From positions 69,361,548 through 69,425,547 of the forward strand of contig OZ020586.1 of the NCBI GenBank assembly GCA_963971535.1: a stretch of 64,000 nucleotides of DNA, in the 5' to 3' direction. Positions 10,803 through 20,081 of this stretch are shown here, in pieces. The first letter of the stretch is position 1; each line of letters begins with the position of its first letter. A program made the position numbers and the translations under genes. The notes beneath the pieces are model-generated. The model did no database searches. It saw only the letters and a list, made by a program, of their open reading frames with translations, and was not told the origin of the DNA. Source of the DNA: Notolepis coatsorum (taxonomy: Eukaryota > Chordata > Actinopteri > Aulopiformes > Paralepididae).

Positions 10803-10985
10803 GTACCTGTACCTGTATCTGATTAGCACTATACTAGTAGTCATTTATATATGTTATACCCAGTTTAATAACCTGTACAGTGTATATTACTATTGCACTC
10901 TGGTTAGATGCCAAACTTATTTTCGTTGTACTGGACTTGTGCTGTATAATGATGATGACAATACATTTGAAATTTGAATCTAATC
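10803..10985 (+). mobile_element. LINE-A-like 3' end
   Basis: Contains the 3'-terminal signature of fish CR1-group LINEs (GCACTCTGGTTAGATGCC, then TTTCGTTGTACT, then GACAATACATTTGAA) and ends in a TCTAA-repeat-like tail. No coding sequence. Confidence 0.6.
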
Positions 10986-11170
10986 TAATGAACCCCCAAC
11001 CTCAGCCACATTTATGATGAATTGAAAATGGGGGACCCTGATGTAAACTAGACGAAAGTCTTTCTCTGGTCTGCATCCCCTTAACAATTGTATGTGTTGA
11101 GCTGTACTGTACTTTCTACTCTGTACCCATTCTGCAATCTGTTAATAAAGTTTTCAATCAATCAATCAAA
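10986..11170 (+). mobile_element. LINE-B 3' tail fragment
   Basis: Plus-strand copy of the last 150 bp of LINE-B, ending TAATAAAGTTTTCAATCAATCAATC. The junction to the preceding LINE-A tail (AATGAACCCCCAACCTCAGC) is also found at 51705-52220 on the opposite strand, marking shared ancestry of arms A and B. Confidence 0.8.
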
Positions 11171-11338
11171 GCGTCATTTCAACATGGCCACTCACATCGT
11201 ATACAGTACACATTAAGCATGCATAACCTTACCATTAACGACGCAGTAGGCTACCAGTCTATGCTATATTAATAGATAAAGACAAAGTATTGTTATTGAC
11301 GACAAAGACAAATTGAAGATAGCAGAGAACCGTTTAGT

Positions 11339-11548
11339 TTACAAACCTAATCTGTGCACACTGGTTCCTTGTAGCAAAACGGTGTCCAGCAACTGCTTCT
11401 GTCGGTTGATTTCATTCTTACAATTGAAAACCTCCTCTTCGTAATTTGCTACAGTTCTTCCAAACACACTCAAAATGTCTTCTGCAGCCGCTGATAGTCG
11501 CTCGTTCACCAACGACCTGAGTATAGACTGTAGTGATGTTTCAGACAT
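11339..11548 (-). CDS. Zinc-finger-gene-type first exon, arm A (69 codons)
   Basis: Encodes MSETSLQSILRSLVNERL, then AAAEDILSVFGRTVANYEEE and a basic coiled-coil-like stretch. This matches the short N-terminal exon that precedes C2H2 zinc fingers in many teleost genes. A splice-donor-like AG|GTTTGT lies at the exon end (GT at 11345-11346), so the apparent stop two codons later is probably intronic. No zinc-finger exon is visible downstream on the minus strand within the window; LINE tails follow. It is therefore an orphan exon or the start of a disrupted gene. A second copy, nearly identical, lies at 44647-44856. It likely acts, if expressed, as a dimerisation module of a nuclear DNA-binding protein; that role is inferred from the family. 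Confidence 0.6.
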   Translation of the reverse strand: MSETSLQSILRSLVNERLSAAAEDILSVFGRTVANYEEEVFNCKNEINRQKQLLDTVLLQGTSVHRLGL

Positions 11549-11629
11549 GTTCCTTATTGTTGAGATATCACAGTTACAGAGTAGTAATGAACCGTCCGGC
11601 CGTGTGTTCCGCTAGCAGCAGCAACAATA

Positions 11630-11641
11630 ACACTTCCGGTC
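11630..11641 (-). promoter_or_regulatory. ETS-type site upstream of exon (arm A)
   Basis: ACTTCCGG at 11632-11639 is a perfect ETS/GABP-type core about 85 bp upstream of the start codon, next to a conserved AAAATAAAAGTCT motif. The same pair occurs near the arm-B exon (44568) and at 32606. Promoter role is inferred. Confidence 0.4.
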
Positions 11642-11834
11642 CGGCGTCTTCAAAATAAAAGTCTTAAAACGTAATAAGTTATTTAAAACGCTATATTGTC
11701 CACATAGAAACCACAAACTAACCAAACGAACCTATGTAATATAATGATGTTAGACAATAACGGCTATAAAGGTTCCATAAAGTACTTCTCAGTACCTAAA
11801 TGAATCAATCAATCAATCAAATTTATTTATATAT

Positions 11835-11960
11835 TGTCGTATTCGATTTATATAGAATAATCTTCAGGACGAGGAGATTGCATTTAGATATTTATTCAAA
11901 GGTAAGTACTCGTTAAGCATGAGTGTAACTCCATCCACGGCTGGCAGCCAACTGACTGTC
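11835..11960 (-). repeat. Gypsy 3' LTR, first part (LTR end proximal to host)
   Basis: Matches 32063-32188 of the 5' LTR. It begins TGTCGTATTCG on the plus strand and is cut at CCAACTGACTGTC, the duplicated target of the LINE at 11961-18364. The remaining 84 bp of this LTR are at 18379-18462. Confidence 0.92.
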
Positions 11961-12302
11961 TTCTTCTTCTTCTTCTTTTTGGTGTTTTACGGCGGACGGC
12001 CACCATAAATGGGGCATTTACCGCCACCTACCGACCCGGAAATCGGGCCAGTCTTCCATTCTCCCCTCTGCCTGTACGTTAATGCCAAGCAAGCAGTGCA
12101 AAAATGCTTCCGCATTCGTCACCGCACGCTAGTGCGGTAAAGCGCCCTTCTTTTCAGACAAATGCTACCGTGCGTGCACCGGCGGCGGCGTGCTCGCTCA
12201 GGTGCGTGCGTGCGCCGGCGTGCTCGCGCGAGGTGCCCGCGCATGCGACACGAGCGGAGCTCAATATATATAAGTCACCGCCCCTTATTCAGTATCCAAC
12301 AA

Positions 12303-12372
12303 ATAGCTCAATTGGCAAGGACACATGGCTGTGGATCCTATGGCTTGTTTGCTGGCGAGTTCGAATCCCATC
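12303..12372 (+). other. tRNA-like segment inside TIR element
   Basis: TAGCTCAATTGGCAAGGA fits an A box and GAGTTCGAATCCC a B box at tRNA spacing, but I find no paired acceptor stem, so it is not called as a tRNA gene. It may give the MITE a pol III promoter or derive from a captured SINE head. Confidence 0.45.
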
Positions 12373-12422
12373 GAAAATATTTTTTAACGTGATTTTTTTT
12401 TAACGTGTATTCTTTCGCCGAT

Positions 12423-12656
12423 TAAGGTTAGGCATTGTTTCGGAGTTGGTTAAGGTTAGAACGGTTAAGTTTAGGCGCTGTTAAGGAGCTGGTTAAGGTT
12501 AGAGTTTGTCAAAGAGAATGGCAATATAATTTCTATGGTTAAGGTAAGGTTAAGGTTAGGCATTGTTTCGGAGTTGGTTAAGGTTAGAACGGTTAAGTTT
12601 AGGCGTTGTTAAGGAGCTGGTTAAGGTTAGAGTTTGTCAAAGAGAATGGCAATAGA
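12423..12656 (+). repeat. Two-copy tandem repeat with GGTTAAGGTTAG motifs
   Basis: Units at about 12423-12526 and 12550-12653 are nearly identical and include GGTTAAGGTTAGGCATTG and GTCAAAGAGAATGGCAATA. The telomere-like GGTTAAGG motif recurs within each unit. Confidence 0.8.
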
Positions 12657-13004
12657 CAGCCTATTTCCGCGAAAATGAAAGGCGCATTACTGCATGCCAC
12701 TACGGTAAATTTTTGCACTGCTTGCTTGGCATAAAGCTACACGCCTCCCCTCTTCTTTCTTCTTCAATGGTTTAACAAAAACAAAAACAAAACCCATCCC
12801 TAACATCACCACCATATCCAAACCTAATCTATGAGTCCCTCACTCTAACCACTATTCTACCTAACTACCTAACCTACAAACACCTTCCTACAACCACACT
12901 GTTCACTATCCCTATCAACCTCCATCTACATTATACTACATATCCCACTCTCTGACTCACGTAAATTTCAACTTTCTATCTACCTTCCAACTCTAACTCT
13001 TCCC

Positions 13005-16000
13005 TCAAACCCTATCATACACCCCCACATCTCTCAAAAACCCCAACACCACCCTCGCCTTATCTCCCCCTCCCCCACTCAGTATTTCCGATATCCCTAG
13101 CTCCCTAACCCCCATCTCCCTCAATTTTCCCTTCATCTCTCTCCTCTGCACTGTATAAGCCCTACACTCCAACAATACATGCCCCACTGATTCCTCCTCC
13201 TCCTCACACCCCTCACAGAGCCCACTCTGATGCTTCCCCACCAGCTTCAGGTTTTTATTAAACCCACAGTGCCCCAGCCTCAACCTCATCCACACTACTT
13301 CCTCCCTCCTATCTCTCAAACTACCCCCCTCCCGACCCCTAACACTGCGCTGGACCTGATAGAAATGACGCCCTTTTACCCCCCCCTCCCACCTCTCCTG
13401 CCACATCTGAACTGCCCTCTCCCAAATCATCCCCTTCGCCTCAGCCTTACTGACCCTAACCTGCATATCCACCGCCCCCTTCCTCAAGGCCCCCTTAGCC
13501 AACTTGTCCGCCTCCTCATTTCCCCTCACTCCTACATGCGCCGGGACCCACAAAAATCTCACCTCTTTCCCTTGTCTCACACACCTAGTCATACTCATCA
13601 ACACCTCATACAGCATATCCTGCCGGCTGCTGGATCTAAAAGACCTCAAGCTAGCCAACACTGATGCTGAATCACTGCAAACCACCAGCTTCCCCACCCG
13701 AGCCTGCTCCACCCACCTCAGTGCCACCAGCACAGCCACCATCTCAACTGTGTACACACCCAGACCGTTCGTAGTCCTCCGGCTTACCGCCACTCCCCTC
13801 CCTGGGACCACCACTCCAAACCCTGACACCCCAGACTCCGGATCCTTCGACCCGTCTGTATACACAGCTGTAAAGTCCCCATACGAATCACGCAACAGTC
13901 CCTCACAAGCACTAACCACCTCCACCCTCTCCCCTGACCTCTTCACTTCCATCATCCTCCAATCCACCTCAGGCCACTCTAACAACCACGGAGCCACGGC
14001 TGGATATACCACCGAGGGGCTTATATTAAGACCCCCCACTCCAAACTCCACCGCCACTCCCTGCCCTACCCGGCCAAAATTCTCCTTCTTACCCTTCCCA
14101 TTCTCCCAGCAATCCCTCAGAACCCCCTTAGTCGGGTGAGAGTCCCCATGTCCCCGCAGATTCACCCAATAATTCGCCATTAACTGTCTACGCCTAATCT
14201 CCAAGGGCATCTCCCCCATCGCCACCTGAAGAGCCGGAACTGAAGTGGTCTTAAAAGCCCCACTACAGATCCTCAATGCCCGCGCCTGAAGCACATCCAA
14301 CTTCCTCAAATGCACCTGTGCCGCTGACCCATACGCTATACACCCATAATCTATCATTGCCCTAACTAACCCTACATATACTGACCTCAACGCCTCACTA
14401 CTACTTCCCCAGTCCCTACCAGCCAAACACTTCATTACATTCAACACCTTATTCCCCCTTTCCCCTATCCTCCTAACATGGCCCTCCCACGTAAGATGAG
14501 AGTCAAAAACCACCCCTAGGTACTTAAATGTTGCTACCCTCTCTAGCTCCTGACCATATAACCTAAGCTTTATCCCTTCCTGCACCCTCTTCCTAGTAAA
14601 AACCATAAACTTCGTCTTTTCCATTGAAAACCTACACCCCCAATCTAACCCCCACTGCTCTACACTATCTATTGCTTCCTGAACCTTGCGTACCCCATAC
14701 TCTACACTCCTCCCCCTCTTCCATAAAGCGCCATCATCCGCAAACAAAGACCTTCCAATCCCCCCCCCTACCCCCCCAAATACATCATTTATCATAACTA
14801 CGTAGAGGAGTGGGCTAATCACACTCCCCTGCGGGGTTCCATTACTCACCTGGACCTGACTTGACAGCACCCCCCCCACTTTAACCTGAATCTTCCTACC
14901 CGACAAAAAACTCCTCACCCAATTAAAAACCCTCCCTCCTATCCCCAAAGAATGCAGTTTAATTAATAAGCCCTCCCTCCACATCATATCATATGCTTTC
15001 TCTATGTCAAAATATACACCTACCACTGCCTCCCTATTACACTGAGCCCTCCTAACCTCATCTTCCATCCTCAGCACAGCATCCATAGTATTTCTCCCTC
15101 TCCTAAACCCACTCTGATATCCCTCCAACACCCCTCTCCTCTCAAGCACATGCGTCAGCCTATCCGCCACCATCCTCTCCATTACCTTGCAAATATTAGA
15201 TGTTAATGCAATAGGCCTATAACTTGTTGGCTGCGTCGGGTCCTTCCCTGGCTTTCTAATTGGCACCACCACAGCTTCCTTCCAAGCCCCCGGCAACTCC
15301 CCCTCCTCCCATACCCTATTGTACATACTCAACAACTCCCTCATAGCTCCCCACCCCAAATTCTGCAACATTCTATAACATACTCTATCCTTACCTGGAG
15401 TGGTAGGCTTAGCCCTTTTTATAGCCCTCACCACCTCCCCCAAGGAGAACGGCTCGTCTAACTCACCATTCCCCCCCTCCTTCCTACCCACCACCCCCGG
15501 GTGAAGACTCAACGTTCCCTCCCGCCTCCTTATCCCCTCTTCCGACAGATTTTCAAGCCCATGCACTCTAGCAAATGTCCTAACTAGCAACTCCGCCTTC
15601 TCCCCATCCAACACTGCAAACTCTTCCCCACTAACTAAAACCGGGAGTCCCCACTCTCTCCTATCACCTCCCATCTTCCTAATCATCCCCCACACTTCCC
15701 CCAACGGAGTCATCCGCCCTATCCTGCTACAGAATCCCCTCCACGCTGCCCTCTTTGCCACCTTCACCGTCCTCCTCACTATCGCCTGAGCTCTCCTATA
15801 CTCATTTACATACTCCTCAGTAAGATTCCTCTTTAATACTTTGAACGCCCTATTCCTTTCCCTCACCGCCCTCTGACACTCCTCTGACCACCACGGGACC
15901 AACTTCCTCTCCCTCACTCCCCTGCTCTGGGGAATAGCTTCCTCCGCTGCCCCTATAACCACCGCAGTGATCCTTTCATTAATTGCATCAACTCCCCCCC

Positions 16001-16766
16001 TCAGATCAGCACACGCCATCTTCTCTTCACTACTTTTCTGAAAAATATCCCAATCTGCCTTTCCCATCACCCATCGCGGATTCCCACGTCCTGAAGCCCT
16101 CCCCACCCTACCTCCCACCACGCACCTCACAGGGTAGTGGTCACTGCCCACTGTTGAATCTGACAGTACCTCCCACTCACACCTCCCCGTCATATGGGCC
16201 GACACCAACGTCAGGTCCAGCACTGACTCATTACCTGCCACCACATTCACCCTGGTTCCCCTCCCATCATTAACACACACCAATCCCCTTTCATCCATCA
16301 ACTCTTCAACCGCTTCTCCATTTGCGTCCGTATGGGACCCCCCCCATAACGTACTATGGGCATTAAAATCCCCGCACCAAATCTCCCTCCTACTGTGCTG
16401 CCCCCCGACCCCCACTAGGACCCCAGCCTCAAGCCTCTTACACGGATTATAAAAATTTACCACCACTACTCTCTCTCTCTTTTCCCACACCTCCACAACA
16501 ATATACTCCAGCTCCTCCCCCACTTTCACAACCCTAAATGGAACACCTTGCCTAACGAACGTAGCACACCCCCCACCCCTACCACTACCCTCCCTATCTC
16601 TCCGCACCCCCGAATACCCACACAGCACAAAATCCAAACATGTCTTCAACCAGGTCTCCTGTATACAAATGACATCTGGCTTACCTTCCATCTCCCTCAA
16701 AAAATTTTTAAACTCCTGCCCATTGGCCAGCAAACTTCGCGCGTTCCATTGCAGCAAAACAACCAT
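13005..16766 (-). CDS. I/Nimb-like LINE ORF2: endonuclease, reverse transcriptase, RNase H
   Basis: 1253 codons, uninterrupted. Residues about 1-215: apurinic-type endonuclease (LQWNARSL, IQETWL, WCGDFNAH, TVGSDHYPV). Residues about 450-760: reverse transcriptase (KPTTPGKD, SYRPIALTS, YFDIEKAYD, GTPQGSVISPLLY, catalytic FADD at about 675-678). Residues about 965-1095: RNase H with D, E, D, D in AVYTDGSKD, YTVEMVAVL, CSDSASV and GNEEADKLA. A C-terminal CCHC-type cluster (HCGFNKN, CEGCEEE, HVLLEC) closes the protein. RNase H plus a CCHC ORF1 places it in the I group (Nimb-like in fish). The enzyme nicks target DNA and primes reverse transcription there. Start chosen at MVVLLQWNARS because the endonuclease fold begins there. 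It lies 7 nt after the ORF1 stop, so reinitiation is plausible. Clade name moderately sure. Confidence 0.95.
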   Translation of the reverse strand: MVVLLQWNARSLLANGQEFKNFLREMEGKPDVICIQETWLKTCLDFVLCGYSGVRRDREGSGRGGGCATFVRQGVPFRVVKVGEELEYIVVEVWEKRERVVVVNFYNPCKRLEAGVLVGVGGQHSRREIWCGDFNAHSTLWGGSHTDANGEAVEELMDERGLVCVNDGRGTRVNVVAGNESVLDLTLVSAHMTGRCEWEVLSDSTVGSDHYPVRCVVGGRVGRASGRGNPRWVMGKADWDIFQKSSEEKMACADLRGGVDAINERITAVVIGAAEEAIPQSRGVRERKLVPWWSEECQRAVRERNRAFKVLKRNLTEEYVNEYRRAQAIVRRTVKVAKRAAWRGFCSRIGRMTPLGEVWGMIRKMGGDRREWGLPVLVSGEEFAVLDGEKAELLVRTFARVHGLENLSEEGIRRREGTLSLHPGVVGRKEGGNGELDEPFSLGEVVRAIKRAKPTTPGKDRVCYRMLQNLGWGAMRELLSMYNRVWEEGELPGAWKEAVVVPIRKPGKDPTQPTSYRPIALTSNICKVMERMVADRLTHVLERRGVLEGYQSGFRRGRNTMDAVLRMEDEVRRAQCNREAVVGVYFDIEKAYDMMWREGLLIKLHSLGIGGRVFNWVRSFLSGRKIQVKVGGVLSSQVQVSNGTPQGSVISPLLYVVMINDVFGGVGGGIGRSLFADDGALWKRGRSVEYGVRKVQEAIDSVEQWGLDWGCRFSMEKTKFMVFTRKRVQEGIKLRLYGQELERVATFKYLGVVFDSHLTWEGHVRRIGERGNKVLNVMKCLAGRDWGSSSEALRSVYVGLVRAMIDYGCIAYGSAAQVHLRKLDVLQARALRICSGAFKTTSVPALQVAMGEMPLEIRRRQLMANYWVNLRGHGDSHPTKGVLRDCWENGKGKKENFGRVGQGVAVEFGVGGLNISPSVVYPAVAPWLLEWPEVDWRMMEVKRSGERVEVVSACEGLLRDSYGDFTAVYTDGSKDPESGVSGFGVVVPGRGVAVSRRTTNGLGVYTVEMVAVLVALRWVEQARVGKLVVCSDSASVLASLRSFRSSSRQDMLYEVLMSMTRCVRQGKEVRFLWVPAHVGVRGNEEADKLAKGALRKGAVDMQVRVSKAEAKGMIWERAVQMWQERWEGGVKGRHFYQVQRSVRGREGGSLRDRREEVVWMRLRLGHCGFNKNLKLVGKHQSGLCEGCEEEEESVGHVLLECRAYTVQRREMKGKLREMGVRELGISEILSGGGGDKARVVLGFLRDVGVYDRV

Positions 16767-16773
16767 TCATCCC

Positions 16774-18096
16774 TTACACATTCTGAGATTCCCCCCCATA
16801 AAGCACTCTATGCACCTCCTCCCACCTCAGCCCCTCTACTCCCAAATGGCTCACTGCTGCGTTCACTACCACCTGGACCTTTGCAGTCCTAGATGTAACC
16901 CCAAAAGCCCTGTTAATCACCTCAGCTATAAAAAACACAAGCGCCTTCTTCTCCACTAATACCCTACCAACCAACTGCCTATCCACCTCTCCGACCACTA
17001 CCTCCCTCGCCTCCCGCCCTCTGGCCTCTCCACCTTGTCCCCCCTCCGCCCTCACTGCCTGAGCATATGAGAGCCGACCTTCCACTCTCACCTTCTGGAC
17101 ATTAGTCTCCCTCCTCATGACCTCACACTCCCCAGAAGCCACATTATGCTCCCCACCACAGCTACAACACCTAGGCTTCACCTCCCTGCAATCCCCATAC
17201 TCATGGTCCCCCCCACACCTCGCACACCTCCTACTTTCCCTACATCCCCGGGCCATATGGCCAAACCGCTGGCAATTAAAGCACCTCATCGCCCTCGGCA
17301 CATAAGCCCTCACCGAGTAGCTCACATACCCCAAATTCACTCTTCCAGGCAGCCCCTCCCCCTCAAACTCCAGTAATACTGCCTCACTAGGCTCCTTCTT
17401 CCCATCTCTAGTCATTTGCAACCTCCTTACTCTAACTAGCGTACCTCCCTTAAGGTTCTCCTTTAATTCTTCCTCACTCAAGCCCTTCGGCACCCCGGCT
17501 ATCACCCCCTTACTGCCTGCCCCTCTCCGCTCCCCCACCCTACCCACCTCCTCCACTGCACAATTCACTACCATCTTCAACTTTTTAGCCTTCTCAGCCT
17601 GCCCCTCACTTTTACACGAAACCAGCAGGTTCCCATCAGGAAGGACCCTCGCATACCCTATACTCCCCAACTGCTCTTTTAGATTATCAGACAGCACCAT
17701 CGGATTCAAATCTCTCATCATTTTCTGCTCTGCATCCCCAAACCGAACTACCACCACAATTTTCCTCTCACTCCTCCCTTCACCTTCCCCCACTCTCCCT
17801 GCACTATTATTATTATTATTGCTATCTTCACTCTCCTGTACCCTAGCTCTTTTCAACCCAGCCCCTTCCTCCTCCACTAATCGGCTCGGATCATTCCTCT
17901 TCTTACTTACTCGATTTCCCCCCCCTGGCTCTATCTGCATCTCATCCCCCCATCCAACCTCACTACCTGATCCTCTCCTCCCTATACCTGCCCTATTCTG
18001 GGCAAACTCTCTGTTCATACTATTTCTCGACGGAGCCGAATTCGACTCACATCCCGCACCACGGTTCGGAGGATCTCCGCGACCTGGTATCGACAT
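16774..18096 (-). CDS. I/Nimb-like LINE ORF1, Gag-like CCHC protein
   Basis: 440 codons, uninterrupted. The N-terminal third is basic and low complexity with an Asn run (about 93-97). A central region (about 110-270) is the putative RNA-binding/multimerisation fold. Three CCHC knuckles follow at about 272-285 (CFNCQRFGHMARGC), 291-303 (CARCGGDHEYGDC) and 310-324 (CCSCGGEHNVASGEC). Such ORF1 proteins package the element RNA in a ribonucleoprotein particle. Its stop is separated from the ORF2 start by only 7 nt. No frameshift or internal stop seen, consistent with a recent insertion. Confidence 0.92.
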   Translation of the reverse strand: MSIPGRGDPPNRGAGCESNSAPSRNSMNREFAQNRAGIGRRGSGSEVGWGDEMQIEPGGGNRVSKKRNDPSRLVEEEGAGLKRARVQESEDSNNNNNSAGRVGEGEGRSERKIVVVVRFGDAEQKMMRDLNPMVLSDNLKEQLGSIGYARVLPDGNLLVSCKSEGQAEKAKKLKMVVNCAVEEVGRVGERRGAGSKGVIAGVPKGLSEEELKENLKGGTLVRVRRLQMTRDGKKEPSEAVLLEFEGEGLPGRVNLGYVSYSVRAYVPRAMRCFNCQRFGHMARGCRESRRCARCGGDHEYGDCREVKPRCCSCGGEHNVASGECEVMRRETNVQKVRVEGRLSYAQAVRAEGGQGGEARGREAREVVVGEVDRQLVGRVLVEKKALVFFIAEVINRAFGVTSRTAKVQVVVNAAVSHLGVEGLRWEEVHRVLYGGESQNV

Positions 18097-18364
18097 TCAC
18101 CTAATTCCACTCTCAACTGGACACCTAACACAGATCAACTTAACCAAAAGAAAAGAAAAGAAAAGAAAAACCCCCAGCTCTAATACTGCAAACTTTATAC
18201 TCAATTTACACTCTAGTGCTCCTGTGTAACTCAAACTAGCCGAACCCGCGAATCTCAGATTTCCCGGGGAAATTTCCAAACCCGCTCCTCTCTCTCAGTC
18301 ACTGACAGCTGTCAGACTCTCCTTCCCGCTCCGGATGTGACGTCCGCCCGGATGCTCCTACTCC
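18097..18364 (-). promoter_or_regulatory. 5' UTR / internal promoter region of I/Nimb-like LINE
   Basis: About 270 bp from the insertion point to ORF1. GC-rich at its start with TGACGTC-like (CRE half-palindrome) sequence around 18338-18345. Non-LTR elements carry internal promoters, so this is where one would sit; promoter activity is inferred. Confidence 0.4.
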
Positions 18365-18378
18365 GCCAACTGACTGTC

Positions 18379-18462
18379 GGGACCCCTTGTCCGGTATACA
18401 TAATAGGAAGGTGCGCCTGGCGCGCCTGTCGTAAATGATATATTCAAAGCATGAATATTACA
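18379..18462 (-). repeat. Gypsy 3' LTR, second part
   Basis: The 84 bp completing the split 3' LTR; matches 32189-32272 with one difference beside the LINE junction. It ends CATGAATATTACA on the plus strand. Confidence 0.92.
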
Positions 18463-18547
18463 TCCTCCTTCTTTTAAAGAAAGCTTTATAAGCTATGAAC
18501 AAAATTGAAATAAAGAAAGGTAGTGCAATACTCTGTAATAGTTTCTT
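18463..18547 (-). other. Gypsy polypurine tract and 3' internal remnant
   Basis: Next to the 3' LTR the minus strand reads CTTTAAAAGAAGGAGGA, a purine-rich tract expected to prime plus-strand synthesis (about 18463-18479). The remaining bases are Gypsy internal sequence up to the BEL insertion; they continue at 27652. Confidence 0.7.
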
Positions 18548-19973
18548 TGTAACTGAGGGGTACAATTCCCTGACTGTATTGTTAGATATGATACTTACTA
18601 CCACTACCTCTTGTACTTTAGACTCTGGCCACCCAGTACTAGGCATAAATAATTATGGTAAACACTCCCACGTAGATGAAACGATCCAACACAAATGTAC
18701 CAAGTCGAAAGTCTGCGTTTAATAATAATTAATACATAGCAAAAGGTATGTAGAGCAATCACTTAATTACATTTATGATTTGAAATAGGATGCACTTTTA
18801 TGGCAAATGAGTATTCGTTGGTATATCAATAGAGAACGTCCAATCTCTGGTGGCGCAGGCGGTAAATATACAACCTGGAATATTTAAGGAATAATAGCAA
18901 TGATACTTTAATGATTATAGAACTGGATACACTAGGGGGGAATTCCGGTCGCTTGTAAGACAACTGGAGAAGGGGGGGGGGGTAGAGTCTGGCTGTATCC
19001 GTCTGGCCGAGGGTATCCTGGGAGAACCCACGGTTGTGAGGCTCGGTGCCTCAGCGATCCTCGATCCACAGATGAAAGCAGTTGGACTCTCTGTGGGCCG
19101 GCTTCCTCCGGTCCACAATGGAGAGACGTGAAGCGACCTCGTCGTGTAGAGCGTCTCCTCACCTGTCGTCCTCTCCGGGGGGGGGGTTTCCAACACACGG
19201 CAGTGTTGGTCTTTATCCATAGAATAATCACTGTATACAAAGCATAATCCGTGCCTGGGAAGGCGGGCTGTCGTCGGTAGAATAATCCGGTATGCAGGTC
19301 CACTCGCTCGTCGGCTCTGGGGCTCCTCGGGTGCAGCCTCACATGGGGTCGGCCACCCTGGATAAGCAGCCAGTTCTACCCGAAACGATGGGGGTACTGA
19401 CTACGATAGTATTCTCACCGCACGAAGCACTACATATGAATAGACTATTATTAGCTTAATAGACTACGTCCAACTCGACGATATAGTGCCAAATATGACT
19501 ATTCAAATATTAATATACACGATGTCTCAATACCGATGGTAGGCCGAACTTGGCCTTACTCCCACACGTGGCGTCGCGGGGAGGCTTTACGTCTGTCACT
19601 CTCTTGGAGGGTAAGAAACTGGACTAAAAGAAAGTCCTACTTTAGTAGCGCAGTATATATACGCACTATGAACAAATAGTACCATTAGTGGTGCGGTAGC
19701 CAGATTCCTACGCGGAACTAGGACTTGTTCGTACATGTTGAGCGGTACGTTTGAACTGGGTCTGGGGGGTATGGCAGCCTGGCACCAAGGTCTCGACCAA
19801 TAGTAGAATGGAGACTATTATGGGATGTTCAGTAGGCTAGAATGGATATTCAATGCATATTGTACAAGGAATATACAAGGGATATCAGGGAATATTAGAG
19901 AATATACAAATACAATTAAATATATATATATAAATAAATATATATATTCGGTTTAATCTGGCCCTTCACAACA
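18548..19973 (-). repeat. BEL/Pao 3' LTR
   Basis: 1426 bp, TGTAACTGAGG to CCCTTCACAACA on the plus strand. Differences from the other LTR seen by eye: G-run/C at about 18970, A/C at about 19036, A/G at about 19119. Adjoining it at 19974-19982 the minus strand has GGGGGTGGC, a plausible polypurine tract. Confidence 0.93.
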
Positions 19974-20081
19974 GCCACCCCCTGATTGGTCCCAGACCTA
20001 ATCAGTTAAGCAGAGACAGATTAATCGCGTTGTCTATTTACACATAAGGGTTTGCTGTAGGGGTCAGTCAACTTCACAAAG

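Larger units (their letters stand above)
1810..11690. repeat. Inverted duplication, arm A
   Basis: Read 5' to 3' on the plus strand, this arm has the same order of sequences as 57859 down to 44540 on the minus strand. Shared blocks: a unique block with a SINE, a piggyBac MITE, two hAT MITEs, a distinctive LINE-A/LINE-B junction (10986 region) and a 69-codon exon. Differences are discrete insertions: L1 at 2402-7980 and a SINE at 8773-9016 here, several elements in arm B. 9777-10802 here has no counterpart in arm B. Extent is judged by eye from matching text, so the ends are approximate. Confidence 0.75.
12083..12731. mobile_element. 649-bp TIR element with tRNA-like and GGTTAAGG repeats
   Basis: Terminal inverted repeats of 22-23 bp (TGCCAAGCAAGCAGTGCAAA at the left, its complement at the right) and a 3-bp target duplication TAA (12080-12082, 12732-12734), as in PIF/Harbinger. 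Inside lie a GC-rich CG-alternating block (12160-12250), a tRNA-like segment (12303-12372) and two copies of a roughly 105-bp repeat built on GGTTAAGGTTAG (from 12423 and 12550). No transposase. Superfamily is inferred from the 3-bp duplication only. Confidence 0.75.
11961..18364 (-). mobile_element. Full-length I/Nimb-like LINE
   Basis: Inserted in the Gypsy 3' LTR with a perfect 14-bp target duplication, GCCAACTGACTGTC at 11947-11960 and 18365-18378. It has a 5' UTR (18097-18364), ORF1 with three CCHC knuckles, ORF2 with endonuclease, reverse transcriptase and RNase H, and a 3' end in CTT/AAG repeats (11961-11980). Both ORFs are open, so this is a structurally complete copy. It carries a 649-bp TIR element in its 3' UTR. 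The coding strand is strikingly G-rich and C-poor. Confidence 0.92.

Noticed and set aside
13230-14139. Long plus-strand Pro/Ser/Thr-rich frames (up to 211 codons) across the LINE ORF2
   Set aside because: They are antisense to an intact 1253-codon ORF2 and result from its G-rich coding strand.
15983-16959. Plus-strand proline-rich frames opposite ORF1/ORF2
   Set aside because: Antisense shadows with low-complexity composition; no domain.
18915-19342. 101- and 136-codon frames repeated at 26503-27020
   Set aside because: They lie in the two BEL LTRs and are duplicated only because the LTRs are; no domain.
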